DNA of 64,000 bases from Marinicrinis sediminis (GCF_042685085.1 NZ_JBHUMM010000043.1:770138-834137), one strand, 5' to 3'. Shown: positions 53,506 to 62,776, numbered from the stretch's first letter. Translations and numbers: made by a program. Notes: generated from the letters alone by a model not told the origin.

Positions 53506-54984
53506 TCATTCTCTTCTAATATTGTTGCCTGTTCCATTAGCATTTGTCGAATTCGATCTATTGTTTCCAGACTCAGCAGTGTTGGTTCCACTGCCCTCGC
53601 TTCCACTTCCACTCCCACTTTCGCTCTCGTTCCCGGCTTCCCCATCGTCATCCGCTTGTGCTTCGACGGGCGGCAAAGGCACGTTCGTCCCATCCGACGC
53701 ATCAGGATCGCCTGGTCTATCCCCAGGTTCCTGCTCAGGTGGAATCTCTTCCTCTGACACATTCTTCGGTACAATCTCCAGCTGGACTTGCACAGGCTTG
53801 GCCTTCACATAAGAAGGAAGATTGAGCTTCAACGTCTCCTCATATGTCCCTGGAGGCAAGTTGCTCACATCCAGAATCGCCTGAATGTCTCCCGCCTTCA
53901 TCCCTTTCAGCTTCGAGGGGGCGGCCTCAACGGAGATGGACACCTTGCCATCAGACGGTTCCAGCAGTCTGGTCGTATATTCGCCGTTCTCACCGGAGAA
54001 CACAATCGGGATATCTTCAAAAGTCTTCTTCTGGGAAGGGACTACAGAAATCTCCACCTCTACCGTCTCCGGCACGATGCGATCTACATTGTCGCGAAGC
54101 GGAATGTTCAGGGAATACAATTTGTCATTCGTCAGCTTCGTCAAATCTATCTCAATGCCATCGTAAAATTCCATTTCATTCAATACATCTTCATCCCCGT
54201 AGACCGTCACCTGCTTGACACTCTGTTCAAATGCACTGACGCTGTAGCCGGCTGGCGGCTCTCCAATCAGCTTGATGCGCATCGGTACGGTTTTGAAAGG
54301 ACTCGTGATTGGCAATTCGACATCGACAACCGCCGGTGTAATCTCTATATCCATGGCTTCATCATTTTCATTGAGCGCCGTAAGCTTGTATTCGCCCTGT
54401 ACGGTTTCCTTGGCTCCTTCAACCTCTACCTCTGCCCGAACGACTTTCAGTCTGGACAGTTCAGCATTGGAGCCGCTCACCACAACTCTGCTCGGATTCA
54501 GGATGGGAACCCCGGTCCGGAAACCTTCTGCAGGCTTGCCCAGCAGTTCAATTTTCACAGGAAATTCTCTTTTTTCAATTTCCTCGATCTGAACGGTGAT
54601 CGTATCGGGATAAATCTCTACATCGAGTTCTTCTGGAAATCCGATCGGTTCGAGCATCAATACGTGTTTGCCAGCAGTCAGATTGGACAGATCCGCCTGA
54701 ATTTTGGCATTTCCATCCTTCGTGCTGACGGTATTGAGCCTTGATTTATTTCCGCGCAGGGTTACCGTTACATGCTCGGTATTGATCTCTTGAATATAAA
54801 ACAATTCGGTATCCAGTCCGACTTTTTGTACTTTCACATCCTGGATCGTCTTGGTACTGATCAGACTGGTCTGGGATTGCGGCGTGGTGACTTCCCGATC
54901 CATATGTACGATCACCCACAGCAAGATAGCTATCATTAACGCAATGAGTCGCAGTACATTTCGATTGTTCAGCCATTTATCCAT
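53506..54984 (-). CDS. cdaR: CdaR (YbbR-domain regulator of CdaA)
   Basis: About 492 residues: one N-terminal helix (VLRLIALMIAILLWVIVHM) and four YbbR repeats of roughly 80 residues on the outer side of the membrane. The last 85 residues are a disordered Pro/Glu/Asp then Ser/Gly/Asn-rich tail, longer than in Bacillus subtilis. It binds and modulates CdaA. ATG 54984 overlaps the cdaA stop by eight bases with GGGGG upstream. Confidence 0.92.
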   Translation of the reverse strand: MDKWLNNRNVLRLIALMIAILLWVIVHMDREVTTPQSQTSLISTKTIQDVKVQKVGLDTELFYIQEINTEHVTVTLRGNKSRLNTVSTKDGNAKIQADLSNLTAGKHVLMLEPIGFPEELDVEIYPDTITVQIEEIEKREFPVKIELLGKPAEGFRTGVPILNPSRVVVSGSNAELSRLKVVRAEVEVEGAKETVQGEYKLTALNENDEAMDIEITPAVVDVELPITSPFKTVPMRIKLIGEPPAGYSVSAFEQSVKQVTVYGDEDVLNEMEFYDGIEIDLTKLTNDKLYSLNIPLRDNVDRIVPETVEVEISVVPSQKKTFEDIPIVFSGENGEYTTRLLEPSDGKVSISVEAAPSKLKGMKAGDIQAILDVSNLPPGTYEETLKLNLPSYVKAKPVQVQLEIVPKNVSEEEIPPEQEPGDRPGDPDASDGTNVPLPPVEAQADDDGEAGNESESGSGSGSEGSGTNTAESGNNRSNSTNANGTGNNIRRE

Positions 54985-55792
54985 TGCTGTTGCCCCCTTT
55001 TCTTCGCCAGAAAGAGGTTTTATCCTTCGCCTGTGGCCGCAGTTCTTCAAACAGCTTGGAAATGAGTGATTCTTCCTTGATATCCCTCACAACCTGCCCG
55101 TTGATAGCAAGGGAGACTTGCCCGGTTTCCTCCGAAACTACCACACTAATGGCATCCGACACCTCACTCATCCCGATAGCTGCCCGGTGTCTGGTCCCCA
55201 GCTCTTTGCTGATAAATGGATTTTCGGATAACGGAAGGTAACAGGCGCCTGCCATGAGTTTTTGATTACGGATGATCACCGCGCCGTCGTGCAGCGGCGT
55301 ATTGGGCGTAAATATGTTGATTAACAGGGCGGAACTGATCTTCGCCGACATATGAATGCCGGATTCAATATAGTCACTGAGCCCCGTATGGCGTTCAAAT
55401 ACAATCAGGGCGCCGATTTTTCGCTTGGAGCAATAGTTGACCGCCTTAATGACTTCCGCTATGTTGTGATTGAAGACCGCGTCTTCTTCCGAAGCTCCCC
55501 CACGAACAAACAGCTTCCCTCGACCAAGTTGCTCCAGTGCCCTTCTCAGTTCCGGCTGGAAAATAATAATGACGGCGAGCACCCCAACCGTGATCATCTG
55601 GTTCAAGAGCCACTTCAGAGTATTAAGATTAAACCACTCGCTTAATATCCATACCAGTACGATCACGACGATTCCCTTTAACAGCTGAACCGCGCGCGTT
55701 CCCTGTACGAGCATGATCAATTTATAGATGATATAACTGACAATTAAAATATCGATGATGTCAGTAATGTTTATTTTGGACAACAGATCCAT
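54977..55792 (-). CDS. cdaA: Diadenylate cyclase CdaA
   Basis: 271 residues: three N-terminal helices (ITDIIDILIVSYIIYKLIML and two more) and a cytoplasmic DAC domain with DGA in PLHDGAVII and RHR in GTRHRAAIG. It makes c-di-AMP from two ATP, the essential second messenger for potassium and wall homeostasis. ATG 55792 follows GGGGGAAA; the frame is open to 55858. Coupled to cdaR. Confidence 0.96.
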   Translation of the reverse strand: MDLLSKINITDIIDILIVSYIIYKLIMLVQGTRAVQLLKGIVVIVLVWILSEWFNLNTLKWLLNQMITVGVLAVIIIFQPELRRALEQLGRGKLFVRGGASEEDAVFNHNIAEVIKAVNYCSKRKIGALIVFERHTGLSDYIESGIHMSAKISSALLINIFTPNTPLHDGAVIIRNQKLMAGACYLPLSENPFISKELGTRHRAAIGMSEVSDAISVVVSEETGQVSLAINGQVVRDIKEESLISKLFEELRPQAKDKTSFWRRKGGNSNG

Positions 55793-55907
55793 GGTGGTTT
55801 CCCCCAATAAAATTCCAGATGCCATCGAAATGGGAAAAAGGATGCTTTTCCTCATCATATTCTACCATACCTAACGATGCTTTACACATATTCGGCAGGT
55901 TCTCCAT

Positions 55908-55934
55908 AACAAAAGCCCCCCTGTGGAGGGAGGC
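55908..55934 (-). terminator. Possible terminator after rsiW
   Basis: CCTCCC and GGGGGG flank six bases, followed by CTTTTG on the minus strand, between rsiW and cdaA. Confidence 0.5.
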
Positions 55935-55989
55935 AGTCATCCATCATCGCCATCGATAAATCGCAAGTTGATGCTACTCTTTGTTCCGG

Positions 55990-56607
55990 TCAGGGAGTCA
56001 GGCTGGAAACGGTCTCGCCAAGCTTGTACCACAGCCAGTCGATCGCCTGATTGACTTCCGTCAGTTTCCCTCCGATTTCCGCTGTTGAGGCGGCATAGAC
56101 ATCCCCGTCAATCACGACGACATTTCCTTGTATGCGTGCGTTGTCTTCAATCTGAAGTTGACCGTTTTCGATGGTCAGATCACCCTGGACGATCGCTCCA
56201 GCTGGCACAATCACACTCTGGTCACGAATGACCACCTGATCCAGGTGCGTACCCTTTACAATAAGCTCTGTATTCTGGTCCCAGAACGCCGTCAAGCTGG
56301 ATAGCATAATGGCGACAAACACAGCGGCCGCGGTGATGGCCGGATGTCTTTTAATCCAATTGAGCACAGAAACCCGCTTTTTCGGTTGCGGCAAGGCATC
56401 CATGATTCGGTTCGCCAGATCAACAGATGGCTGTGGCTTGGGCATGGCGCGCATATAGGCCTGGGTTTGCTCATATTGCTGAAAACGATCCGCACAATCC
56501 CCGCACTGCTTCACATGCTGTCGCAGTTCCTTCAAATCGGCTTGCTCAATCATTCCGTCATAATATTCATGCATTAAAGAGATGGCTTCGCGGCACGTCT
56601 TCATCAT
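55990..56607 (-). CDS. rsiW: Anti-sigma-W factor RsiW
   Basis: About 205 residues: zinc-binding anti-sigma domain with HVKQCGDC (HxxxCxxC), a helix (HPAITAAAVFVAIMLSSLTA), and an extracytoplasmic domain of regular beta-repeat type (VIVPAGAIVQGDLTIENG, IQGNVVVIDGDVY). It holds SigW inactive until cleaved by regulated proteolysis. ATG at 56607 or 56604 after AAGGAG. Downstream of sigW by 265 bases, more than usual for this pair. Confidence 0.92.
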   Translation of the reverse strand: MMKTCREAISLMHEYYDGMIEQADLKELRQHVKQCGDCADRFQQYEQTQAYMRAMPKPQPSVDLANRIMDALPQPKKRVSVLNWIKRHPAITAAAVFVAIMLSSLTAFWDQNTELIVKGTHLDQVVIRDQSVIVPAGAIVQGDLTIENGQLQIEDNARIQGNVVVIDGDVYAASTAEIGGKLTEVNQAIDWLWYKLGETVSSLTP

Positions 56608-56872
56608 AAGCCTCTCCTTTCCAATGTCCATAAGGTCTGTGCTATACCATACGCGCGTTGGTGATCGGTGGTTTCATTTTTTTTCTAGCTTTCTTGTCTC
56701 AGGGTCTGAAGCCTACCTACCGTTGACTTACAGTTCATCTTCATTAAAGTTCTGCTCGGTTAAAGTTCTTCTGCCTTAACGTTCTTCTCCGTAATCATTC
56801 TTCTCGCTTGCAGTCTGTATATGTACCACATCTATATCATGAGTTCGAATGTATTCGTTATTCGTCCATACA

Positions 56873-57448
56873 TTAGATCAGCTTGGCGTGATCTAGTCTT
56901 TTCCGCAAATACTCTCTGCCTCTATGTACCCGGGTCTTGATTGTCGTGACGGGCATATCCAGCACTTCACTGATTTCCTGCAGCGACATATCTTCCAGGT
57001 ATCTGAGTATAATGACGGAGCGGTACTTCTCTGGCATTTTGGAAATGGCTTCCCTAATCTGCTGCTGCGTCTCAGACAGTGTAAGCTGATCCTCTGGCAA
57101 TGGGTCTTTGGCTGCCAGCACCGAGTAGCCATCCATTCCTTCCCCGTCGGACTGGTCTGCATCGAGGGAGTATGCGGTAAACTTGCGCTTGCGCAGTCGA
57201 TCAATGCATAGATTGGTTCCAATTCGGTAGATCCAGGTGGAGAACTTGTGGGTGGGATCATATCGCTTTATATTTTTGTACACCCGGATGAATGTCTCCT
57301 GTACCACATCCTCCGCTTCCTGGGCGTTACCCAGCATGCGATAGGACAGATGATATATTTTATCTTTATACAGATCCACGATCTCGGCAAATGCATGTCG
57401 ATCTCCGTCTCGTGCAAGTTTGGCCAAGCGTGTCTCAATCGTATGCAC
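56873..57448 (-). CDS. sigW: ECF sigma factor SigW
   Basis: 191 residues. Region 2: IYHLSYRMLGNAQEAEDVVQ; region 4: YRSVIILRYLEDMSLQEISE followed by TTIKTRVHRGREYLRK. The match to Bacillus SigW is close. It directs the envelope-stress and antimicrobial-peptide regulon. Start GTG 57448, with AAGGGGG upstream. A sigma-A type promoter lies upstream; no clear SigW-type AAC/CGT promoter was seen. Confidence 0.95.
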   Translation of the reverse strand: MHTIETRLAKLARDGDRHAFAEIVDLYKDKIYHLSYRMLGNAQEAEDVVQETFIRVYKNIKRYDPTHKFSTWIYRIGTNLCIDRLRKRKFTAYSLDADQSDGEGMDGYSVLAAKDPLPEDQLTLSETQQQIREAISKMPEKYRSVIILRYLEDMSLQEISEVLDMPVTTIKTRVHRGREYLRKRLDHAKLI

Positions 57449-57483
57449 CGTTACCTACCCCCTTCACAAAAGCCCTGTCAAAC

Positions 57484-57512
57484 ATTGTAATGCATCTGTG
57501 GCAAAATCACAA
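57484..57512 (-). promoter_or_regulatory. Candidate sigma-A promoter of sigW
   Basis: On the minus strand TTGTGA, 17 bases, TACAAT, ending 35 bases before the sigW start codon. Confidence 0.55.
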
Positions 57513-57524
57513 CGATTACCTCAC

Positions 57525-57558
57525 ATCAAAAAAAGAAATGAGCCCTCCGTAGAGGGCC
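57525..57558 (-). terminator. ppc terminator
   Basis: GCCCTC and GAGGGC flank four bases, followed on the minus strand by TTTCTTTTTTTG. It lies 37 bases after the ppc stop. Confidence 0.85.
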
Positions 57559-57594
57559 CATAGCCGTATATATCTATCGATAAGCGTATTGGAA

Positions 57595-60375
57595 TCAACC
57601 GGTATTGCGAAGTCCGAGTGCAATGCCGTTCATGGTTAACAGGACTTCTCTAAGCAGATCTGCGTCGTCTCCACCTTCTTCGCGAATGTTGCGAAGCTCC
57701 GTCAGTAATTGAACCTGCAGATAGCTCAGTGGATCTACATACGGGTTACGGAGGCGAACAGATTCCTGAATAACCGGAACATTGTCCAGAATCTCTTGAT
57801 GCTTCGTAATCTTGAGAATCAGGTCAGTAGTCAACTTGTGTTCTTCCTTCACCATGCCGAAGATCCGATCCTTGACTGCGGAGTCCTTGATCATTTGCGC
57901 ATATTCCTCAGCAATGACCAGGTCGGACTTGGCAAGTGCCATTTGCAGGTTATCAACCAGCTGCTTGAAGAACGTCCAGTTTTCATACATGTTTTGCAAG
58001 TGGCTCAGGCGAATTTCATCTCCCTGATAGTATGACTGCAGGGCCGATCCTGCGGCATACCATGCCGGGAGGAGATAACGGCTCTGGGTCCAGGAGAATA
58101 CCCACGGAATGGCACGAAGATCTTCAAAGCGATCACTGTTTTTCCGTTTCGCCGGTCTGGAACCGATGTTGAGCTCACTGATCTCGTTCAGCGGGGTAGA
58201 TTCTTTGAAGAAGGTGATGAAATCCTGGTCACGGAAAATAAGATCCTGGTATTTCGTCTGTGCGACCTTGGATACTTCTTCAATTACGGACTCCCACTCG
58301 TGCTCCCTTACATCACTCTGAGGATTGCGCGCCATCAGGGCAGACTGGATCAAAGCTGATGTGGCTTGCTCCAGGCTTCGGTATGCGATACCTTGCAAGG
58401 AATAACGGGAGGACAGTACTTCGCCTTGCTCGGTGATCTTGATCCCGCCGCTGATGGTGTTTGGCGGCTGAGACATGATGCTTCGGTTCAACGGCATGCC
58501 TCCACGTCCAAGCGCTCCGCCTCTTCCATGGAAGAACTTGATTTTGACGCCGAATTGCTTGGCCGTTTCTGTGATCTCTTTCAGTGCGATTCTCAGCTCC
58601 CAGTTGGCCGTAATGACACCGCCATCCTTGTTGCTGTCTGAATAACCGAGCATGATCTCATGCACATCTCCCATGTCCCGCAGGCTTTCCCGATAAGCCG
58701 GGATCGAGAACAGGCGATGGATAATTTGAGGCGCTGCGTGCAGATCCTCGATCGTTTCGAACAGCGGCACTGGTTGCAGAGTAATGCCGTTTGGCTGCTT
58801 GCGGTACAAGCCCACTTCTTTGGCAAGTACAGCTACCTCGAGAATATCAGATACCCCTTGCGCCATACTGATCAGATAGCTGGAGATACAGTTTTCGCCA
58901 AACTCACGTTTAGCGGCATGTATCGTGCGATAGACATTGACGCATTCCTCTGTGCTTTCAGAGTATTGCTCATAAGGTGAAGTGAGTGGTCTTGGATCAC
59001 TGAGCAGCTTTTCCAGCAAGGTAATTTTGTTTTCCTCGGAAAGAGCGCTGTAGTCCTCCACCATATTCATTTTGTTCAGGATTTCAGTCAAGGCCAGCTC
59101 ATGCTCTTTGCTGTGCTGACGCACATCCAGTGTAGCAAGGTGGAAGCCGAACAGTTCAACCTGACGGACGAATTTCTTAATATACTCATCTGCCGCATAA
59201 TCCGCAAAGTGATGTCTCAGGCTGCGGTCGATCAGCTTCAGGTCTTCCATCAGCTCTTCCGGAGTGACATAGTAATTGACTGTCTCCGATGCCGATCTGC
59301 TTGCAATATTCTTTAGCTTTTCAATCATATATGAAATCTTAATGCGATAAGGCTCTTTCGGATTCCGCCAAACATGCTCGGATTTGAGCTCTACGTTTTC
59401 GCGATCCTTGGCAATGGAATCCCACAGCTCTTGCGGCACTTCAACCAGGTTCGTACTAAAGCTCAGATAGCCTTTGATTTGCTTGAGGCTTTCGATATAT
59501 TTCTTGATAGCCAGACTGCGGTGCATGGTCAGGGCCTGATGGGTGACATCTGAGGTCACAGACGGATTACCGTCGCGATCTCCCCCGATCCAGGAGCCAA
59601 AGCGCAAGAATGTAGGCACATGCCAGTCATGCTCCGGATAATAGATATTCAGGCTTCTTTCCAATTCTCCATATACATCTGGCAATACATCGAACAGTGT
59701 TTCGTCAAAATAAAACAATCCGTTGCGTACTTCATCGATAACGGTAGGCTTGCGGTCACGGAGTTCATCCGTTTGCCACAACGTCAGAATTTCACTAAGC
59801 AGTTGCTCCTTCAATTGCTCCCGCTCTCGATGCGTCAGAGTCGGATCATCCAGTCGGCTCATTTCCTGTGCAATGCGGTGATGAATGTCTAGGACCACTC
59901 TTCTCATCGCTTCGGTCGGATGGGCCGTCATGACAAGCTCCAAAGAAATATCTTTTAATATTTCCTGAACTTCATGCGTAGGAATCTCAAGCTGCTTCAA
60001 CTGCGCCACGATGCTCTCAATAGAACCTGGTTGAGAAGCTTCGCCAGCTGAACGCTCGTAATCTCTTTTACGGCGAACCCGATGATTCTGCTCTGCAATA
60101 TTCACCAGCTGGAAATACATTGCAAAAGCGCGAATGACCTGGTGACGGATTTCTGGAGATAATTTTTCAATGGTTTGCTTGAATTCTGCAAATACGGCTG
60201 GATTGAATTGGGCTCTTAATGATTTGCTCATTTCCCGGATTTGTTCTACATGATCCAGCAACTCTTTCCCACCTTGGTGGAGCAGTACTTCGCCAAGTAG
60301 ATTACCGAGGAATCGAACATCTCTTCTGAGTAGATTTACAGATTGACTGCGGTTTTCATTTTCTGTCATGGTCAT
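57595..60375 (-). CDS. ppc: Phosphoenolpyruvate carboxylase
   Basis: 926 residues. Catalytic His motif VMTAHPTEAMRR, GGDRDGNPSVT, LGYSDSNKDGG, FHGRGGALGRGG, and the C-terminal GLRNTG end needed for activity. It fixes bicarbonate to PEP giving oxaloacetate, replenishing the TCA cycle. Monocistronic, with its own terminator. GAGGTGAG stands upstream of the start. Confidence 0.97.
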   Translation of the reverse strand: MTMTENENRSQSVNLLRRDVRFLGNLLGEVLLHQGGKELLDHVEQIREMSKSLRAQFNPAVFAEFKQTIEKLSPEIRHQVIRAFAMYFQLVNIAEQNHRVRRKRDYERSAGEASQPGSIESIVAQLKQLEIPTHEVQEILKDISLELVMTAHPTEAMRRVVLDIHHRIAQEMSRLDDPTLTHREREQLKEQLLSEILTLWQTDELRDRKPTVIDEVRNGLFYFDETLFDVLPDVYGELERSLNIYYPEHDWHVPTFLRFGSWIGGDRDGNPSVTSDVTHQALTMHRSLAIKKYIESLKQIKGYLSFSTNLVEVPQELWDSIAKDRENVELKSEHVWRNPKEPYRIKISYMIEKLKNIASRSASETVNYYVTPEELMEDLKLIDRSLRHHFADYAADEYIKKFVRQVELFGFHLATLDVRQHSKEHELALTEILNKMNMVEDYSALSEENKITLLEKLLSDPRPLTSPYEQYSESTEECVNVYRTIHAAKREFGENCISSYLISMAQGVSDILEVAVLAKEVGLYRKQPNGITLQPVPLFETIEDLHAAPQIIHRLFSIPAYRESLRDMGDVHEIMLGYSDSNKDGGVITANWELRIALKEITETAKQFGVKIKFFHGRGGALGRGGMPLNRSIMSQPPNTISGGIKITEQGEVLSSRYSLQGIAYRSLEQATSALIQSALMARNPQSDVREHEWESVIEEVSKVAQTKYQDLIFRDQDFITFFKESTPLNEISELNIGSRPAKRKNSDRFEDLRAIPWVFSWTQSRYLLPAWYAAGSALQSYYQGDEIRLSHLQNMYENWTFFKQLVDNLQMALAKSDLVIAEEYAQMIKDSAVKDRIFGMVKEEHKLTTDLILKITKHQEILDNVPVIQESVRLRNPYVDPLSYLQVQLLTELRNIREEGGDDADLLREVLLTMNGIALGLRNTG

Positions 60376-60780
60376 ACTTTACTTCTCACCTCGTCCTTTC
60401 CCATATCTCTAACATGTATATTCTCTATTCAAATGTTAGAAAGCATAATTATATAGTTTAATGAATGGATATGCATATGTAGGAGCATAAGTCTCTTCTG
60501 ACAAGCATGGTACCCGAGCTGGCTGAATCAATTGATAAAAGAAGTTTATCACAATAACTTTACTTGAAAAGTAGGAACTGGTCAAGGCATTGCATGGGTA
60601 TATCGCCGAAGAATACAATATCGATGTGGATAGGTGAAACAAATGGACATCATACTCTATCTATATACCCTATTTTCCGGATCATGAATCCTGCTTATTT
60701 GTGAACACTTTATGTCTATCGCAAGAGGTTCAAAAAAGGATGCGATTTTTCATGTGTCTTATCATAATAGAAGGGGAAAT
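60376..60780. other. Leader region upstream of ppc
   Basis: About 400 bases, AT-rich near ppc, with no gene I can support; promoters of ppc must lie here but none is clear by eye. Confidence 0.5.
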
Positions 60781-60855
60781 GGAAGGAGGATAGCTCTGAT
60801 GTGCCTGTATATTATGCAGGCTTCCAGTCATTTTCATCCTCCCTCCATGGAATGA
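60781..60855 (+). other. Small open frame with a self-sequestered ribosome binding site
   Basis: AAGGAGG stands eight to nine bases before ATG 60799, which opens an 18-codon frame (MCLYIMQASSHFHPPSME). The ribosome binding site (60781-60791) pairs with 10 of 11 bases at 60836-60846, inside the end of the frame. A terminator follows at 60894. Could be a tiny regulated peptide or leader; translation is unproven. Confidence 0.35.
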
Positions 60856-60893
60856 GGATGTATGTAGTTCTCATAGATCCGCCTTCGTAAAAA

Positions 60894-60920
60894 GAAAAAG
60901 AGCCTTTCGGCTCTTTTTTT
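60894..60920. terminator. Intrinsic terminator
   Basis: AAAAAGAGCC, four bases, GGCTCTTTTTTT: a bidirectional hairpin. Confidence 0.88.
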
Positions 60921-60926
60921 ACAAAC

Positions 60927-61207
60927 AGGTGATGGAATACTCCGTTCCTCTATATAATAGAAGCTTGTTCAATGATGACACTCTGTCACTGGCAGTCGGA
61001 ACGGACGCTCGCCCTACTCTGCCTTACTCCGATGTTTTACGGGCGGTCGAACTCGGTGTGACTTCTCATCCTCCTCACCCAACAAAAAAAGAGCCTTTCG
61101 GCTCTCTTTTCATTCCACAGCAGAACGCATTTTTCTGCTTGGCGATTAAAATTTCCACTAAACGCGGTCGCTCAATCAGGATAACTCCGGTGAGTATTTT
61201 TATCAAA
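60927..61207. repeat. tRNA-Gly-associated repeat module, unit 3
   Basis: Diverged copy of the 28944-29228 unit with the same order: AGGTGATGGAATACTCCG, central GGTCGAAC stretch, terminator hairpin (61084-61110) and the linker CAGCAGAACG...TTTTTATCAA. Confidence 0.85.
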
Positions 61208-61505
61208 AGCGGGTGATGGGAATACTCCGTTCCTCTATAGAATAGAAGCTTGTTCAATGATGTCACCCAATCACTGGCGGTCGGAACGGACGCTCAGCCT
61301 ACACTGTATTTTCTTCGATGTCTTCACGGCTGGTACTCCCTCATCTGATTTCACTTGATCCTGCGGATCGACCACGGAGATGAGGGACGCTCACCCTACT
61401 CTGCCTTATCTCCGATGTTTTACGGGCGGTCGAGGTCGAACCCAGTATGGCTTCTCATCCTCTTCAACCAACAAAAAAAGAGCCCTTTCGGCTCTCTTTT
61501 CTAAA
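61208..61505. repeat. tRNA-Gly-associated repeat module, unit 4 (expanded)
   Basis: Begins with the tRNA-Gly 3' sequence AGCGGGTGATGGGAAT, is interrupted about 61330-61400 by a unique stretch with a partly repeated core, and ends with the terminator hairpin 61472-61500 directly before the genuine tRNA-Gly. That hairpin ends the long tRNA transcript. Confidence 0.8.
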
Positions 61506-61576
61506 AGCGGGTGATGGGAATCGAACCCACGCTACCAGCTTGGAAGGCTGGAGTTCTACCATTGAACTACACCCGC
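61506..61576 (-). tRNA. tRNA-Gly(TCC)
   Basis: Same sequence as the 29424 copy; anticodon TCC, no encoded CCA; last gene of the tRNA cluster. Confidence 0.95.
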
Positions 61577-61588
61577 GTATTTAAGTGG

Positions 61589-61662
61589 TCGGGACGACAC
61601 GATTTGAACATGCGACCCCCTGGTCCCAAACCAGGTGCTCTACCAAGCTGAGCTACGTCCCG
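61589..61662 (-). tRNA. tRNA-Pro(TGG)
   Basis: Same sequence as the 29507 copy; anticodon TGG, no encoded CCA. Confidence 0.95.
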
Positions 61663-61681
61663 ACAATGATGAAACTGTAAA

Positions 61682-61758
61682 TGGCGTGCCCTGAGAGATT
61701 CGAACTCCCGACCTTTTGATTCGTAGTCAAACGCTCTATCCAGCTGAGCTAAGGGCAC
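61682..61758 (-). tRNA. tRNA-Arg(ACG)
   Basis: Acceptor GTGCCCT/AGGGCAC, anticodon ACG, CCA encoded. Confidence 0.95.
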
Positions 61759-61761
61759 TTA

Positions 61762-61836
61762 TGGAGCGGACGACGAGATTCGAACTCGCGACCCTCGCCT
61801 TGGCAAGGCGATGCTCTACCACTGAGCCACGTCCGC
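61762..61836 (-). tRNA. tRNA-Gly(GCC)
   Basis: Acceptor GCGGACG/CGTCCGC, anticodon GCC in loop TTGCCAA, CCA encoded; complete version of the gene cut at 33101. Confidence 0.95.
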
Positions 61837-61850
61837 AAATGAAAAGGTTA

Positions 61851-61932
61851 TGCGCGTGGAGGGACTTGAACCCCCACGTCGTAAGACGCTAGATCCTAAG
61901 TCTAGTGCGTCTGCCAATTCCGCCACACGCGC
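61851..61932 (-). tRNA. tRNA-Leu(TAG)
   Basis: Acceptor GCGCGTG/CACGCGC, long variable arm, anticodon TAG in loop CTTAGGA, CCA not encoded. Confidence 0.93.
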
Positions 61933-61941
61933 ATATTTGAC

Positions 61942-62017
61942 TGGTGAGCCATGAAGGACTCGAACCTTCGACACCCTGATTAAAAGTCAGGTGCTCTACC
62001 AACTGAGCTAATGGCTC
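61942..62017 (-). tRNA. tRNA-Lys(TTT)
   Basis: Acceptor GAGCCAT/ATGGCTC, anticodon TTT in loop CTTTTAA, CCA encoded. Confidence 0.95.
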
Positions 62018-62023
62018 ACACAA

Positions 62024-62098
62024 TGGCAGGGGGTATAGGATTCGAACCTATGCATGACGGAGTCAAAGTCCGTTGCCTTACCGCTTGGCTAACCCCCT
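62024..62098 (-). tRNA. tRNA-Gln(TTG), copy 1
   Basis: Acceptor AGGGGGT/ACCCCCT, anticodon TTG in loop CTTTGAC, CCA encoded. Confidence 0.95.
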
Positions 62099-62105
62099 GT
62101 ATTAA

Positions 62106-62182
62106 TGGGGCGATCGATGGGACTTGAACCCACGAGTGCCGGAGCCACAATCCGGTGCGTTAACCCCTTCGCCACGACCGCC
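62106..62182 (-). tRNA. tRNA-His(GTG)
   Basis: Includes the extra G at -1 that pairs with discriminator C; anticodon GTG in loop TTGTGGC; CCA encoded. Confidence 0.95.
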
Positions 62183-62197
62183 ATTTGATAATATAAC

Positions 62198-62282
62198 TGG
62201 TGGGGGATGATGGATTCGAACCACCGAACTCGTAGAGAACAGATTTACAGTCTGCCGCGTTTGGCCACTTCGCTAATCCCCC
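62198..62282 (-). tRNA. tRNA-Tyr(GTA)
   Basis: Long variable arm, acceptor beginning GGGGGAT, anticodon GTA in loop CTGTAAA, CCA encoded. Confidence 0.95.
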
Positions 62283-62295
62283 ATATGAAATTACA

Positions 62296-62321
62296 TGGTG
62301 CCGCCGAGAGGACTTGAACCC
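62296..62321 (-). tRNA. tRNA-Thr, 3' end only
   Basis: The T-arm and acceptor end to CCA match the complete tRNA-Thr(TGT) at 62421; the rest is lost in the adjoining gap. Confidence 0.8.
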
Positions 62322-62331
62322 NNNNNNNNNN
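62322..62331. other. Assembly gap (10 N)
   Basis: Ten N bases inside a tRNA-Thr gene; sequence on both sides carries tRNA-Gln and tRNA-Thr copies, so the join is at a repeat. Confidence 0.95.
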
Positions 62332-62336
62332 TACAA

Positions 62337-62411
62337 TGGCAGGGGGTATAGGATTCGAACCTATGCATGACGGAGTCAAAGTCCGTTGCCTTACCGCTTG
62401 GCTAACCCCCT
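62337..62411 (-). tRNA. tRNA-Gln(TTG), copy 2
   Basis: Identical over its length to the copy at 62024. Confidence 0.95.
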
Positions 62412-62420
62412 AGGGTTTCC

Positions 62421-62496
62421 TGGTGCCGCCGAGAGGACTTGAACCCCCAACCCTCTGATTACAAGTCAGATGCTCTACCAGTTGAGCTACAGCGGC
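62421..62496 (-). tRNA. tRNA-Thr(TGT)
   Basis: Acceptor GCCGCTG/CGGCGGC with one G-T pair, anticodon TGT in loop CTTGTAA, CCA encoded. Confidence 0.95.
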
Positions 62497-62499
62497 AAG

Positions 62500-62575
62500 T
62501 GGTGGACGCTGACGGGATCGAACCGCCGACCCTCTGCTTGTAAGGCAGATGCTCTCCCAGCTGAGCTAAGCGTCC
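62500..62575 (-). tRNA. tRNA-Val(TAC), copy 1
   Basis: Acceptor GGACGCT/AGCGTCC, anticodon TAC in loop CTTACAA, CCA encoded. Confidence 0.95.
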
Positions 62576-62591
62576 TTGCGAATGTTTTAAA

Positions 62592-62666
62592 TGGTGACCC
62601 CTACGGGATTCGAACCCGTGTTACCGCCGTGAAAGGGCGGTGTCTTAACCGCTTGACCAAGGGGCC
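62592..62666 (-). tRNA. tRNA-Glu(TTC), copy 1
   Basis: Starts GGCCCCTTGGTC, anticodon TTC in loop CTTTCAC, CCA encoded. Confidence 0.95.
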
Positions 62667-62700
62667 TTGTTATAGTAAAAGATGGAATGAAAGGAAACGA

Positions 62701-62773
62701 AGCTCCCAACCGGATTTGAACCGGTGACCTCTTCCTTACCATGGAAGCACTCTACCTGCTGAGCTATGGGAGC
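62701..62773 (-). tRNA. tRNA-Thr(GGT)
   Basis: Acceptor GCTCCCA/TGGGAGC, anticodon GGT in loop ATGGTAA, CCA not encoded. Confidence 0.93.
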
Positions 62774-62776
62774 ATA

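Noticed and set aside
53788..54744. 318-codon plus-strand frame opposite cdaR
   Set aside because: A long shadow of the YbbR repeats on the other strand; no ribosome binding site and no known domain.
60436..60642. 68-codon minus-strand frame upstream of ppc
   Set aside because: Hydrophobic but low-complexity, no ribosome binding site; lies in the ppc promoter region.
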